A stretch of 64,000 nucleotides of DNA from Candidatus Lustribacter telmatis (GTDB taxonomy: Bacteria; Vulcanimicrobiota; Vulcanimicrobiia; Vulcanimicrobiales; Vulcanimicrobiaceae). The stretch spans positions 30,162 to 94,161 of the forward strand of contig PLRU01000046.1 in NCBI GenBank assembly GCA_003164045.1. Reading direction: 5' to 3'. The notes below the pieces were generated by a model that was not told where the DNA came from, made no database searches, and saw only the letters and a program-made list of their open reading frames with translations. Below, in pieces: positions 43,613 to 52,937 of this stretch. Both the position numbers and the translations under genes were made by a program. Every line of letters starts with the position of its first letter. Within the stretch, counting starts at the first letter, position 1.

Positions 43613-44926
43613 GTGAAGAACAGACTTTCGATCGCGTCCGCCGTCGCCGCAACGTTGCTGCTGGGCAGTGTGATCCTGACGCCGCTTGCGCACACCTCGG
43701 CCGCAGCCCCCGATGCGCCGTACCATCCTATCCCACCGGGTTTCGACTTCCCGGCCGATCAGCAAACGCTCTTGAATATGCGCGACCATCAGGACGTCGC
43801 AGGAATGCGCAAGCACGCATGGATGGTCTTTGCCGGCATGACGCAGCCGGTCGATGCCGGCGGGGAGCCGGTCTGGGAAACCTGGTATGCGCCCGAAGAT
43901 GTATTTACGGCCCCGGCAACCGGCGCTCAACTACAGGGATTGCACCGCAGGCGGCTGCGTTTCGAGGTGCTGCATCAATTGCAGCGGCGCGGCGCCCGGC
44001 CCCAAGCGCTCGGTGCAAACCTCGCGTCGTTCACGCTTTTCAATGGCGACACGCGCGACTGGGTACAGAAGAATGCGCTGTACTCAACGTCTGCGCTCGA
44101 CACGTTGAACAACGGTTTTACGAGTTCGGGCACGCCCGTTGCGCAGCGCGAAATCAAGGAGTTTCCGAATAAAGCGATGAGTCTGAAGGCGGTGTGGCTC
44201 GTCGTAAAGAGTCCGCAGAACAGCCCGCAGATGACCGGCGTCCCCGTTTGGGATCCCCCGCAGAATGTTCCCGTGCCGGATACCGCGAGCCATCCGATGC
44301 AGACATGGTCGCGATTCGTCGCCGTGGACGCATCTGGAAACCCCGTTCCGCCTGGTACGAAGGCGACCGCGAACTTCGTTGTCGCTCATCCCAACTCTCC
44401 CGTTGTGTCGATCAATCGCTTCTACTCGATAAAGCTGACCGATCCGGCCGTCGTTCAAGCCCTTCATGGAATGATAACTATCGTGAATGCGCGGTCGGCG
44501 GCAGTCGGAGACTACGTCGTCCTTCTCGGCCTGCATTATACGACGAAAGAGATCCCGCAATGGGTCTGGTCGACATTCTGGTGGCACGATCGGCCGAACG
44601 ACCCGCCCTTTGGCGCGGATCGCCCGAGCGCGGTAAAGGGCGTTTGGCAGAACTATCGGATGACGACGACCTACGGCATGGATACGCCGAAGGAAAAGGA
44701 CGGTTCGCCTCCGATCGCATTCAATCCGTATATCGAAGCCGGGTTGACTCCCGATCGGTTCGGTTCCGGAATCCAAGCCAATTGTATGTCGTGCCACCAG
44801 CAGGCCGTGCATCCGTCGGATCTCAGCTTCACGTTGCGACGAGGCACGATCGATCCGGCAGATCCGACCTTTCAGAAAAAAACGAAGACGGATTTTGCAT
44901 GGTCGATTCCGCAAAACGAACAGTGA
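43613..44926 (+). CDS. Exported monohaem c-type protein
   Basis: A 437-residue protein with signal peptide ASAVAATLLLGSVILTPLAHTSA. The only haem motif, CMSCH (Cys391-His395), is close to the C-terminus. The large N-terminal part has the segments RKHAWMVFAGMTQP, EPVWETWYAPEDV, YSIKLTDPAVVQALHGM and PQWVWSTFWWHDRPNDPPFG; I know this arrangement from uncharacterised proteobacterial 'cytochrome c family' proteins. The GTG start at 43613 has GGAGG five bases upstream; a longer frame from 43400 is only overlap. The end overlaps the protease gene by 28 nt. Electron partner and substrate are unknown. Confidence 0.82.
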   Translation: MKNRLSIASAVAATLLLGSVILTPLAHTSAAAPDAPYHPIPPGFDFPADQQTLLNMRDHQDVAGMRKHAWMVFAGMTQPVDAGGEPVWETWYAPEDVFTAPATGAQLQGLHRRRLRFEVLHQLQRRGARPQALGANLASFTLFNGDTRDWVQKNALYSTSALDTLNNGFTSSGTPVAQREIKEFPNKAMSLKAVWLVVKSPQNSPQMTGVPVWDPPQNVPVPDTASHPMQTWSRFVAVDASGNPVPPGTKATANFVVAHPNSPVVSINRFYSIKLTDPAVVQALHGMITIVNARSAAVGDYVVLLGLHYTTKEIPQWVWSTFWWHDRPNDPPFGADRPSAVKGVWQNYRMTTTYGMDTPKEKDGSPPIAFNPYIEAGLTPDRFGSGIQANCMSCHQQAVHPSDLSFTLRRGTIDPADPTFQKKTKTDFAWSIPQNEQ

Positions 44927-45867
44927 CCGAAGATGAAGGCCGGCTCGTTGCGCTAACCACTGCGGCCAAACGGCTAGCGCTTGCAATCCCGGGAATTACC
45001 GGTATCGATTACGGTATTCGGTATACGAACGGTAAGCCGGTTTCGAGTCACGGCATCCGGTTTCACGTTGCCGTGAAGCGTCCCAAATCCGAAGTCGCTC
45101 GAGGTGAGCGCATTCCGAGCGACGTCCTCGGCATGCCGACCGACGTTCTTCAAGCGAACTACGCGCTGCACGCCGCACAGGACACCTTCGGTTCGTTCGA
45201 TCCACTCATTCCGGGCATCAGTGTCGGAAATATGAATCGCGGCGACACGGGAACGCTCGGCGCCGTCGTTCACGACCAAACCGACGGAAGCGCCTGCCTG
45301 CTGAGTAACTGGCACGTCTTTTGCGCGGCTGCCGATGTCGTGCGCGGCGAAGATATCGCGCAGCCCGGTCCCGAGTCATCGGATGCTACCCCGAAGGCCG
45401 TCGCCAAGCTGAAGCGGTGGACGAATCTCGCCCACGGTCTCGATGCCGCGATCGCGCAGCTTAACACCGGCGTAGAATGGCGCAATGTGCCGCTCTTCTT
45501 GCCGGCAGCAATTGCTGGAATTGCCGCACCGCAACTTTCCCAGCACCTCGTGAAGTGCGGCATCTCATCCAAATTGACGCATGCCGTCGTTGACGGCATT
45601 CACGGCTCGTACCGTATGGACTATTCGGATTTTGGCGACACGGTGCGCTTTATGGATGGAATTCATTTGAGCGCCGATCCCGAACACGTCGACGAGGATA
45701 TCAGCCTCGAGGGCGACTCCGGTTCGATGTGGATCGACCCGGCGACAAACCAGGCCGTTGCCCTCCACTTTGCCGGCGAGGACGGCGCCGGACCCACCGC
45801 CGACTACGCTCTCGCGCACCCGATTTCGGCGGTGTTCGCGGCGCTCGCCATCGGCATACAGGCCTAA
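44899..45867 (+). CDS. Trypsin-like serine protease, NAL1-like, no signal peptide
   Basis: A 322-residue chymotrypsin-fold protein. The triad can be read: His139 in LLSNWHVF, Asp182 in GLDAAIAQL and Ser274 in LEGDSGSMW. The N-terminal 90 residues, with GIRFHVAVKRPKSEVARGERIP and GMPTDVLQ, match the leading domain of plant NARROW LEAF1-type proteases and their bacterial relatives. There is no signal sequence, so it should be cytoplasmic, in contrast with its exported operon partners. The ATG at 44899 lies inside the end of the haem protein gene (28 nt overlap). Confidence 0.82.
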   Translation: MVDSAKRTVTEDEGRLVALTTAAKRLALAIPGITGIDYGIRYTNGKPVSSHGIRFHVAVKRPKSEVARGERIPSDVLGMPTDVLQANYALHAAQDTFGSFDPLIPGISVGNMNRGDTGTLGAVVHDQTDGSACLLSNWHVFCAAADVVRGEDIAQPGPESSDATPKAVAKLKRWTNLAHGLDAAIAQLNTGVEWRNVPLFLPAAIAGIAAPQLSQHLVKCGISSKLTHAVVDGIHGSYRMDYSDFGDTVRFMDGIHLSADPEHVDEDISLEGDSGSMWIDPATNQAVALHFAGEDGAGPTADYALAHPISAVFAALAIGIQA

Positions 45868-45881
45868 TCGGCTGACGGAGC

Positions 45882-47315
45882 TCAGTCCCCAACCGGTATG
45901 TCTTTTTGCTGGCTTGTCGCGCCGCCGTCGCCGGGCTTGAGGCGCCAGAAAACGGCAGTGGAGATCACGGTGAACGCGCCGAGCACGAGAAACGCCTCAT
46001 GCAGCCCGTTCATGAACTGGGTGGGGTTTGAACGAAGGCTAGCCGGAACGAAAAAGGCCGTGGTGAGCCCCGCTGCCGCAACGCCGAAGCTAATCGACAG
46101 TTGCTGAAACGTGCTGGCGATCGAGCTGGCGTTGCTGGTCATATCTTGCGGGATGTCCGCGTACACCAGCGTGTTCATGCTGGTGAGCTGCAAGGATTGA
46201 AAGGCGCCGAAGCAGGCCGCTTGCAGAACGATGATCCACACCGGCGTGCCCGGCCCGACCGTTGCGAACAGCATCAGCATTAATCCAAGGATGACGGTGT
46301 TGGAGATCAGCACCATGCGATAGCCGATCATGGCCAAGATGCGCGGCAGCAAGAATTTCGTTCCCAGGGCGGCCATCGCTTGGGGCATGATCAGCAGGCC
46401 CGATTGTACCGGCGTGAAGCCCAATCCGACTTGGTAGAGGAGCGGCAAGAGGAACGGCACGCCGCCGATACCGAGACGGGTGAAGAAGCTGCCGTTGACG
46501 GCCGAGCTGAACGTACGGATGCGGAAGAGCGCCAACTGCAGCAATGGATACGCCGTTCGCGACGCGTAGAGAGCGTAGCCCGCGATCAGCAGTAACGATA
46601 ACGCCGTGAGTCCGAGAATCTCAGCCGAGCCTAACGTATGGTCGCCGAAGATTTCCAGCACGTACGAGAGCAGCGCGACGCCGGAGCCGAACAGGATCAA
46701 GCCGACGAGATCGAGCGGCTTGCTGTTCTTGTCACGATAGTCCGGCAGGTGCAGATAGACGAGGATGAGGCCCGCGATGCCGATGGGCAGGTTGGCGAAG
46801 AAGATGAAACGCCAGTTTAAGTAGGCGACGATCAGCCCGCCCGCAATCGGTCCCAGCATCGGACCGACCAAGGCCGGCACGGCGACGAAACTCATCGCGC
46901 GCACGAGTTCGGATCGCGCGAAGGTGCGCACCAGCGTCAGCCGCCCTACCGGCACCATCATCGCACCGCCGCAGCCCTGAAGTATGCGGCAGGCAACCAG
47001 CAGATGGATGTTGCTGCATAGTCCGCAGAGCACGGAGCCGAGCGTGAACATCCCGATGGCCCACGTAAAGACCCGGCGGGTTCCAAATCGATCGGCCATC
47101 CAGCCGCTAACCGGGATGAACACCCCGAGGCTCAGCGCATAGCTCGCCAGCACCGACCGCATTTCCAACGGCGCCACACCCAGCGCTTTGGACACGACGG
47201 GCACCGCTGTGTTGAGGATCGTCGTGTCGAGCGCTTGCATGAAGAACGCAATCGCGATGAGCCACGGGAGAAAACTCTTGGCGGTGACGGAGGGCTTTGA
47301 CGATGATGCGGGCAC
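45882..47315 (-). CDS. MFS transporter, DHA2 (14-TM) family
   Basis: A DHA2-type drug exporter with about fourteen helices. Motifs: LIAIAFFMQALDTTILNTAVP (helix 1), ADRFGTRRVFTWAIG (motif A), RILQGCGGAMMVPVGRL (motif B) and PALVGPMLGPIAGGLI (motif C). The reading frame extends to a GTG at 47381, but that would overlap the divergent acyl-CoA dehydrogenase start. The GTG at 47315 (477 residues) leaves a normal short N-terminus before helix 1 and is preferred, with moderate certainty. It converges with the protease operon and may export an aromatic acid or a drug. Confidence 0.88.
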   Translation of the reverse strand: MPASSSKPSVTAKSFLPWLIAIAFFMQALDTTILNTAVPVVSKALGVAPLEMRSVLASYALSLGVFIPVSGWMADRFGTRRVFTWAIGMFTLGSVLCGLCSNIHLLVACRILQGCGGAMMVPVGRLTLVRTFARSELVRAMSFVAVPALVGPMLGPIAGGLIVAYLNWRFIFFANLPIGIAGLILVYLHLPDYRDKNSKPLDLVGLILFGSGVALLSYVLEIFGDHTLGSAEILGLTALSLLLIAGYALYASRTAYPLLQLALFRIRTFSSAVNGSFFTRLGIGGVPFLLPLLYQVGLGFTPVQSGLLIMPQAMAALGTKFLLPRILAMIGYRMVLISNTVILGLMLMLFATVGPGTPVWIIVLQAACFGAFQSLQLTSMNTLVYADIPQDMTSNASSIASTFQQLSISFGVAAAGLTTAFFVPASLRSNPTQFMNGLHEAFLVLGAFTVISTAVFWRLKPGDGGATSQQKDIPVGD

Positions 47316-47364
47316 GATACTCTCGTCCCACTCTTCACGGTGCCGCAGAACGGGGGCCTTTATT

Positions 47365-48552
47365 TTGACCACAGAGGACACGGGCGTCGGGCTGGAACAG
47401 ACGCCCGATCAAGTCGTCTTGCGCGAGGCCGTGCGCGAACTCTGCTCCTCGTTTGGCGACGCCTATTGGCGCGCACTGGATGCGGAGCGCGGATACCCCG
47501 ACGCGTTCGTTCGGGCACTTACCGAGGCCGGCTATCTGGCCGCGCTCATACCCGAGGAGTATGACGGCGCGGGACTCGGATTGGCCGAGGCTTGCATCAT
47601 CCTAGAAGAAGCAAACCACTGCGGCGGTAACGCTGCGGCATGCCACGCTCAGATGTACATGATGGGCACCGTCTTACGCCATGGCAGCGCGGAGCAGAAG
47701 AAGCGGTTCCTTCCGCCTATTGCTAAAGGTGAGTTACGCCTCCAAGCGTTTGGAGTGACCGAGCCCAACGCCGGTAGCGACACCACCAACATCGCAACGA
47801 CCGCAACGCGCAAAGGCGACCGGTACGTCGTCAACGGCCAAAAAGTCTGGACGTCGCGCGTAGCGCACAGCGATCTGATGTTGCTGCTCGTACGCACGGC
47901 TCCGGCTTCGAGCGATCCCAAAGAGAAGACGCTGGGGCTATCGACGCTGCTCGTCGATCTGCGCGAAGCGAAGCCCGGAACACTGGACGTGCGGCCGATC
48001 CGTACGATGATGAACCACGAGACGAACGAGGTGTTCTTTCATGACCTCGAGGTTCCGGTCGAGAACCTCGTCGGTGAAGAGGGACGCGGCTTTCGCTATA
48101 TCTTGGACGGCATGAATGCCGAGCGCATTCTGATCGCTGCGGAGTGTGTCGGCGACGGGAATTTTTTCATCGAGCGTGCCGTCAAATACGCCGGAGAGCG
48201 GATCGTGTTCGGCCGTCCGATCGGACAAAATCAAGGCGTCCAGTTTCCCCTTGCCCGGGCCCACGCCGCGATCACTGCGGCCGACCTGGTGCGGCGCCAA
48301 GCCTCGGCGCTCTTCGACGCCGGCCGGCCCTGCGGGGCAGAGGCGAATACTGCGAAACTCCTCGCCTCCGAGGCGTCGTGGCAAGCAGCGAACGCCTCGA
48401 TGGATGCCCACGGTGGATACGGCTTCGCCGAGGAATACGACATCGAGCGGAAATTCCGCGAGACGCGGCTGTATATCACCGCGCCCGTATCGAACAATCT
48501 GATCCTCTCGTACATCGGTCAGCATGTGCTCGGCATGCCGAGATCATTTTAA
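47365..48552 (+). CDS. Acyl-CoA dehydrogenase
   Basis: An FAD-dependent acyl-CoA dehydrogenase of 395 residues. Signatures: [61 protein letters not shown] and, at the C-terminus, [33 protein letters not shown]. The catalytic base of the family is usually a Glu in the C-terminal domain. The start is a TTG at 47365 with GGGGG about eight bases upstream; no ATG or GTG fits. It is a single gene, divergent from the DHA2 transporter and overlapping the convergent aldo/keto reductase by 4 bp. It oxidises an acyl-CoA from fatty-acid or aromatic side-chain catabolism. Confidence 0.92.
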   Translation: MTTEDTGVGLEQTPDQVVLREAVRELCSSFGDAYWRALDAERGYPDAFVRALTEAGYLAALIPEEYDGAGLGLAEACIILEEANHCGGNAAACHAQMYMMGTVLRHGSAEQKKRFLPPIAKGELRLQAFGVTEPNAGSDTTNIATTATRKGDRYVVNGQKVWTSRVAHSDLMLLLVRTAPASSDPKEKTLGLSTLLVDLREAKPGTLDVRPIRTMMNHETNEVFFHDLEVPVENLVGEEGRGFRYILDGMNAERILIAAECVGDGNFFIERAVKYAGERIVFGRPIGQNQGVQFPLARAHAAITAADLVRRQASALFDAGRPCGAEANTAKLLASEASWQAANASMDAHGGYGFAEEYDIERKFRETRLYITAPVSNNLILSYIGQHVLGMPRSF

Positions 48553-49529
48553 GATCTGACGGTAATGGGGTCGCTGCTGCGCGCGCCCGCCGCGATGCCT
48601 TTCGGCGCAATCGCGAGGATGCGTTCGAGCTGCGCAGGCGTCAGGTGCACGGCCGTCGCCGCAACGTTCTCTTCGAGGTATTTCACGCGTTTGGTTCCCG
48701 GGATCGGGATGATGTCGTCGCCTTGAGCGTAGAGCCACGCGAGGGCAAGCTGCGCGCCGGTTATGCCGAACTCGGCGGCAAGCGCGGTAAGGCGGTCGAC
48801 GACGGCCATGTTCTGCGTGAAGTTATCGCCGTCAAAGCGCGGATTGCGTGCGCGCGGATCGGAGGGCGCGAAGCCGTCGTTCGTCCGCACGGCGCCGGTG
48901 AGCATCCCGCGCCCGAGCGGGCTGTACGGAACCAGCGCGATTCCGAGTTCGCGGATCGCAGCGAGTACGCCGTTGTCTTCAACGTCTCGGCTGAAGAGCG
49001 AATATTCGCTCTCGAGTGCAGCGATGGCGTGTACGGCCGCCGCGCCGCGCACGTTCTCGGCACTGGCCTCGGAGAGTCCCAGGTGGCGGATTTTGCCGGC
49101 GGCTTTCAACTCGGCCATCGCACCGACGGTCTCCTCGATCGGGACCGTCGTATCGACGCGGTGCTGATAGTAGAGGTCGATCGTGTCGATGCCCAACCGC
49201 TTTAGAGAGGCATCGCAGGCAGCGCGCACGTACTCCGGCCGGCCGCTGACGCCGCGCGCACCGGCCGTGCCGAACGTTCGGCCGAACTTGGTCGCAAGCA
49301 CGACGCGATCGCGCCGGCCCTGCAGCGCACGGCCGACAAATTCTTCGTTGTGCCCGTTGCCGTAAACGTCCGCGGTATCGACGAACGTAACGCCGAGTTC
49401 GAGGGCGCGGTCGAACGTCCGGAGCGCTTCCGCATCGTCGCTCACGCCGTACGGACCGGACATGCTCCAACAACCGAGCCCCATCGCGGAGACGGCCGGT
49501 CCGCTGCGCCCAAGCTGACGTCGATCCAT
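48549..49529 (-). CDS. Aldo/keto reductase, YhdN/IolS-like
   Basis: An NADPH-dependent reductase of 326 residues. The tetrad residues lie in [16 protein letters not shown] (Asp, Tyr), LATKFG (Lys) and [19 protein letters not shown] (His). The last strand has [18 protein letters not shown] for cofactor binding. The sequence [12 protein letters not shown] and QHRVD are typical of the AKR11/13-like group. It is the last gene of a leftward operon: MarR regulator, HSL-type esterase, desaturase, this gene. Confidence 0.92.
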   Translation of the reverse strand: MDRRQLGRSGPAVSAMGLGCWSMSGPYGVSDDAEALRTFDRALELGVTFVDTADVYGNGHNEEFVGRALQGRRDRVVLATKFGRTFGTAGARGVSGRPEYVRAACDASLKRLGIDTIDLYYQHRVDTTVPIEETVGAMAELKAAGKIRHLGLSEASAENVRGAAAVHAIAALESEYSLFSRDVEDNGVLAAIRELGIALVPYSPLGRGMLTGAVRTNDGFAPSDPRARNPRFDGDNFTQNMAVVDRLTALAAEFGITGAQLALAWLYAQGDDIIPIPGTKRVKYLEENVAATAVHLTPAQLERILAIAPKGIAAGARSSDPITVRS

Positions 49530-49533
49530 ACGG

Positions 49534-50472
49534 CTAGCGTTCGGCCTCTAAGCGGCGCGTAAGCGCTTCGGGCGTTGGAATTCGCACCGAATCCGCTAGT
49601 CCCAGCGCTTTGAGCGTGCAAATGGTTAGCCAGGTGGTATCGAACTCGAACCAGCGCAGGCCGTGCCGCGCGGATGATGGGAAGGCGTGATGATTGTTGT
49701 GCCAGCCGTCGCCCCAGGTGAGCAGCGCGACCCACCAATTGTTTCTCGACTCGTCGCCCGTTTGATACGTTTGGTAGCCGAAATTGTGTGCGACGCTGTT
49801 GACGAGCCCGGTCACGTGAATGGTGAAGATCACGCGCACGAACATTCCCCAGATCACCCACGACACGCCGCCGAGCAGCAGCAGCGCGAGTCCGAGTCCG
49901 ATCTGCCAATACAAATTGGTGCGTTCCAAGAACCGGTAGAACGGGTCGCTCATGAGATCCGGCGTTAGACGCTGCATTTCGTCTTGCGTCGGGCGCGCTT
50001 CGTTCGGCCGGTAGAGCCATTCCATGTGGCTCCAACGCAGACCGCGGCGCCCGTTGTGCGGATCGCCGGCGCTATCCGAATTGGCGTGATGCCGCCGGTG
50101 CGTCGCAACCCACGTGATGGGGCCGCCTTCCATCCCGAGCACACCAAGGACGGCGATCGTGTGGTTGAGCCAGCGCGGGACGCGTAAGCTCTGGTGCGTG
50201 AGCATCCGATGGTAGCCCAGCGAAAGACCGATGCCCCCGGTGAGATTACAGAGAACGATTGCGACCGCTACGCCGGACCACGTAAAAGTTGCCGGGATAA
50301 ATGCCAGCAGCGTGCCTAGGTGGAGGATCAGCAATCCGATTCCGGTGCCCTTCCCGTCGGTAGGGATGCGGGTGGGTACCGTGGACTGGAAACTGGTATT
50401 TTGCAAAGAACCCTGGATTCGTAGAGTCGCAACCTTGCCCGGTTCGTTACCGCACGCCTCCCGGGTCGTCAA
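49534..50472 (-). CDS. Acyl-CoA/acyl-lipid desaturase, delta-9 type
   Basis: A membrane-bound diiron desaturase of 312 residues. The three histidine boxes are intact: YHRMLTH (HxxxxH), THRRHH (HxxHH) and GWHNNHH (HxxHH). Helices around residues 45-90 and 185-225 flank them. It introduces a double bond in saturated acyl chains and adjusts membrane fluidity. The reading frame starts at a TTG (50472) that overlaps the preceding stop (TTGA); another TTG at 50406 is possible. It is in the MarR-controlled operon with an esterase and an aldo/keto reductase. Confidence 0.93.
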   Translation of the reverse strand: MTTREACGNEPGKVATLRIQGSLQNTSFQSTVPTRIPTDGKGTGIGLLILHLGTLLAFIPATFTWSGVAVAIVLCNLTGGIGLSLGYHRMLTHQSLRVPRWLNHTIAVLGVLGMEGGPITWVATHRRHHANSDSAGDPHNGRRGLRWSHMEWLYRPNEARPTQDEMQRLTPDLMSDPFYRFLERTNLYWQIGLGLALLLLGGVSWVIWGMFVRVIFTIHVTGLVNSVAHNFGYQTYQTGDESRNNWWVALLTWGDGWHNNHHAFPSSARHGLRWFEFDTTWLTICTLKALGLADSVRIPTPEALTRRLEAER

Positions 50473-51386
50473 TAAGAAAATGCCGTGGTGAGATGCTCTC
50501 CGATCAGGCGGATCGCCTCGCGAGCCGTTTCAACCGGCGGCCCGTGGGTGAAGCCGTGATCGGTTTTTGCAAATTGCCGATGGACGACGGTAACGCCGGC
50601 GCGGCGCAGCGTCTCCGCGATGTGGTCCATCTCCGGCGCGAGCGTATCGTACTCGCCGGTCATGACGAGGGTGGCCGGCAGCGCGAGCGCAAGGTCCTTG
50701 TCGTGCAGTGGTGAGGCGATGGGATCTGCGTGCCGTGCAGCATCGGCAAAGTACGTGTCGTTGACCAGACGCTGTATCGCCGGCGAGATCTTCGCGTTTC
50801 GTTTTGCCGACGTGCGATCGGTGCGCGTCACGTCGGCGACGGCGTATTCGGTTACGAGCGCACGCAGGCGAAAGGCTTCGTTTGCATGCGCGAGCTGGCA
50901 GACGTTGATGGCGAGTTTTCCGCCGGCGCTGCCGCCGCCCACGGATATGCGGCCGGCGTCCCAGCCGTTGACCGCGGCTGTATCGTACACCCATGCGGCG
51001 ACGTCGTAGCACTCCTCTTCCGCTACGGGGAATTGAACTTGCGGCGCGACGTCATAATCCACGCTGACGACGACTGCGCCGACGTCGGATGCAATATAGC
51101 CGGCGATGTGTTCGTCTTGCTCGGGATACCGGCCGTAGAAACCGCCGCCGTGTATTTGGATGTGCACGGGCGGCAAACGTCCGGCTCCGCCGGGTGCCGG
51201 CGCGCCGGCGGGCGGGCGATAGATGAGGCATCGCACCGAACCATGGCGCGTGGGCACGCGAACCTCGGACGGTTTTGCAACGGCGCGGCTCGCAAAGTAC
51301 AACGCCCTTTCGGGTCGCCAAAATAGCGGTGACAAGCGTTGCAGGACGTAAGCGCTGATCCACGCGCGAGGCCGGATTCGTACCAT
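50469..51386 (-). CDS. Alpha/beta hydrolase, hormone-sensitive lipase type
   Basis: A 305-residue HSL-family esterase. The oxyanion motif is IQIHGGGFYGR, the nucleophile elbow ISVGGGSAGGKLA, the acid is in VMTGEYDTLAPEMD and the His in AKTDHGFTHG. An N-terminal cap helix precedes the core. No signal peptide. It lies 10 nt downstream of the MarR gene, and its stop overlaps the desaturase start by 4 nt. The substrate is likely a short-chain or aromatic ester. Confidence 0.9.
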   Translation of the reverse strand: MVRIRPRAWISAYVLQRLSPLFWRPERALYFASRAVAKPSEVRVPTRHGSVRCLIYRPPAGAPAPGGAGRLPPVHIQIHGGGFYGRYPEQDEHIAGYIASDVGAVVVSVDYDVAPQVQFPVAEEECYDVAAWVYDTAAVNGWDAGRISVGGGSAGGKLAINVCQLAHANEAFRLRALVTEYAVADVTRTDRTSAKRNAKISPAIQRLVNDTYFADAARHADPIASPLHDKDLALALPATLVMTGEYDTLAPEMDHIAETLRRAGVTVVHRQFAKTDHGFTHGPPVETAREAIRLIGEHLTTAFSY

Positions 51387-51396
51387 CGCCCGATCC

Positions 51397-51990
51397 TCAG
51401 TCGTCGCGTTCCATAGCGCGCGCGGTGATTTTCTCGCGCAGGTCGATCAAGCCGCTGCGCAGGCCTTCGTAACGCCGGACGCCGAGAAGTTTTGCGAAGT
51501 CGGTTTCGATCCGTTTGGCCGACCGCCGCGTGACCTTCATGAACTCGCGGCCGCGCTTCGAGTAGCGCACGATCTTCGCGCGCCGATCCGTCGGATCCGG
51601 CGTGAGGTCGACCAAGCCGAGCCGGGCGCATTCCTCAACGAGTTGACCCATCGCGCCTTTGGTCACACCGGCCCGAGCCGCCAGATCGACGATCCGCGTT
51701 CCTTTCGGCACGTCGATGTGGCGCACGACGTTGAGATGCACTTGCCGCACGTCGTGGAAGCCGGCCTCGTGATACTCGTCGAGAATGCGAGCCTCGAAGG
51801 CATGGAACACGAAGAGCAGCAGCCGCCCAATGTTGTAGTGCCGCCAGGCCAGCGCGGCATCGGGATCGAGGCCTTCGAATTTTTCGGGATCGACCCCGCT
51901 GCTGATCCGCATCACGCGTTTCGTATCGACCGAGAGCGCGGTTATGGAACGGCGTCCCTTCGGTGCGACGCTCGAGCTCTTCTTGGCCAT
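51397..51990 (-). CDS. MarR-family transcriptional regulator
   Basis: A 197-residue winged-helix regulator. The MarR core is at about residues 50-190: NIGRLLLFVFHAFEARILDEY, VDLAARAGVTKGAMGQLVEE (recognition helix) and LTPDPTDRRAKIVRYSKRG (wing). The basic N-terminal extension (MAKKSSSVAPKGRRS) is unusual. GGAG lies a few bases before the ATG at 51990. It heads an operon with esterase, desaturase and aldo/keto reductase genes and diverges from the FAH-family gene. Operator-like repeats at 52075-52093 and 54070-54088 suggest it represses these promoters until an aromatic ligand binds. Confidence 0.9.
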   Translation of the reverse strand: MAKKSSSVAPKGRRSITALSVDTKRVMRISSGVDPEKFEGLDPDAALAWRHYNIGRLLLFVFHAFEARILDEYHEAGFHDVRQVHLNVVRHIDVPKGTRIVDLAARAGVTKGAMGQLVEECARLGLVDLTPDPTDRRAKIVRYSKRGREFMKVTRRSAKRIETDFAKLLGVRRYEGLRSGLIDLREKITARAMERDD

Positions 51991-52054
51991 AGTGCTCCGT
52001 TCGCCAACCGAGGGCCCTGACACTCGCTGCGGCACCGGGCCTAAGCCGGCTTTC

Positions 52055-52083
52055 TTGACGCTGGACGGGTGTAATAGTATAAC
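52055..52083 (+). promoter_or_regulatory. Promoter of the FAH-family gene
   Basis: TTGACG (52055-52060), a 17-bp spacer and TATAAC (52078-52083). Transcription would start near 52090, only about five bases before the ATG at 52095, so the mRNA should be nearly leaderless; no ribosome site is seen. A TATACT on the other strand in the same repeat could serve the divergent MarR gene. Confidence 0.7.
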
Positions 52084-52093
52084 GACAGTACTT
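52075..52093. promoter_or_regulatory. Putative MarR operator O1
   Basis: TAGTATAACGACAGTACTT, an imperfect inverted repeat (TAGTA...TACT) lying over the -10 element of the FAH-family promoter. It matches 54070-54088 at 14 of 19 positions, with the same TAGTATAA left half and TACT right half. It sits 85 bp from the divergent MarR gene. Confidence 0.65.
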
Positions 52094-52094
52094 T

Positions 52095-52937
52095 ATGAAA
52101 CTGTTACGCATCGGCGAACCTGGCCGCGAACGCCCGGCCGCAATTGACGGCACGGGCGTGCTGCGCGATCTCTCTGCGCATATCTCGGATGTCGATGCGA
52201 CCGCGTTGAGCGATTCGGGCCTCGCCGCGTTGCGACGCCTCAACCTCGATGCGCAGCCAATCGTCCTGCCCGGTTCCCGCATCGGTCCGTGCGTTGCCAA
52301 CGTCGGAAAGTTCATTTGCATCGGGCTCAACTACGTCGACCACGCCGCCGAGGCCGGGATGGCGCTGCCGGAGGAGCCCCCCATATTTCTCAAGGCGACG
52401 TCGTCGATCAGCGGTCCCGACGACGACGTGGTCTTGCCGAAAACGTCGACGCACGGCGATTGGGAAATCGAATTGGGTTTCGTCATCGGGACGAAGGCGT
52501 CGTACGTCGCGGAAGCCGGCGCGCTGGCCTACGTTGCGGGATATTTCACCGCGAACGATGTCTCCGAACGCGATTTCCAGTTGAATCGCGGCGGGCAGTG
52601 GACGAAAGGGAAGAGTTGCGATACGTTCGGACCGATCGGACCGTGGCTCGTCACTGCGGACGAAGTTCCCGATCCGCAGAAACTCAAGCTGCACTTGGCG
52701 GTGAACGGTGAAACGATGCAGTCCGGCTCGACGGCCAACATGGTGTTCGGTGTGGCGAAGCTGGTGAGTTACCTGAGCCAATTCATGACGCTGTTTCCCG
52801 GCGATATCGTGTCGACGGGTACGCCGTCAGGTGTCGGCCTCGGACGTAAACCGCCGGTCTACCTCAAGGCCGGCGATCGCATAACCGCTAGCGTCGAGGG
52901 TCTCGGAGAACAGAACCAGCTCGTCGTCGCCGGCTAG
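52095..52937 (+). CDS. Fumarylacetoacetate hydrolase-family protein
   Basis: A 280-residue FAH-family enzyme. The metal site is readable: GLNYVDHAAEAG, PIFLKATSSISGPDDDV, then DWEIELGFVIG and the strand AYVAGYFTANDVSERDFQ; the C-terminal GDIVSTGTPSGVGLGRKPP is the family's most conserved segment. Members hydrolyse C-C bonds of acylpyruvates or hydrate 2-keto-4-pentenoates in meta-cleavage pathways. The ATG comes right after a strong promoter, apparently leaderless. Its 3' end overlaps the convergent amidohydrolase gene by 50 bp. Confidence 0.92.
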   Translation: MKLLRIGEPGRERPAAIDGTGVLRDLSAHISDVDATALSDSGLAALRRLNLDAQPIVLPGSRIGPCVANVGKFICIGLNYVDHAAEAGMALPEEPPIFLKATSSISGPDDDVVLPKTSTHGDWEIELGFVIGTKASYVAEAGALAYVAGYFTANDVSERDFQLNRGGQWTKGKSCDTFGPIGPWLVTADEVPDPQKLKLHLAVNGETMQSGSTANMVFGVAKLVSYLSQFMTLFPGDIVSTGTPSGVGLGRKPPVYLKAGDRITASVEGLGEQNQLVVAG

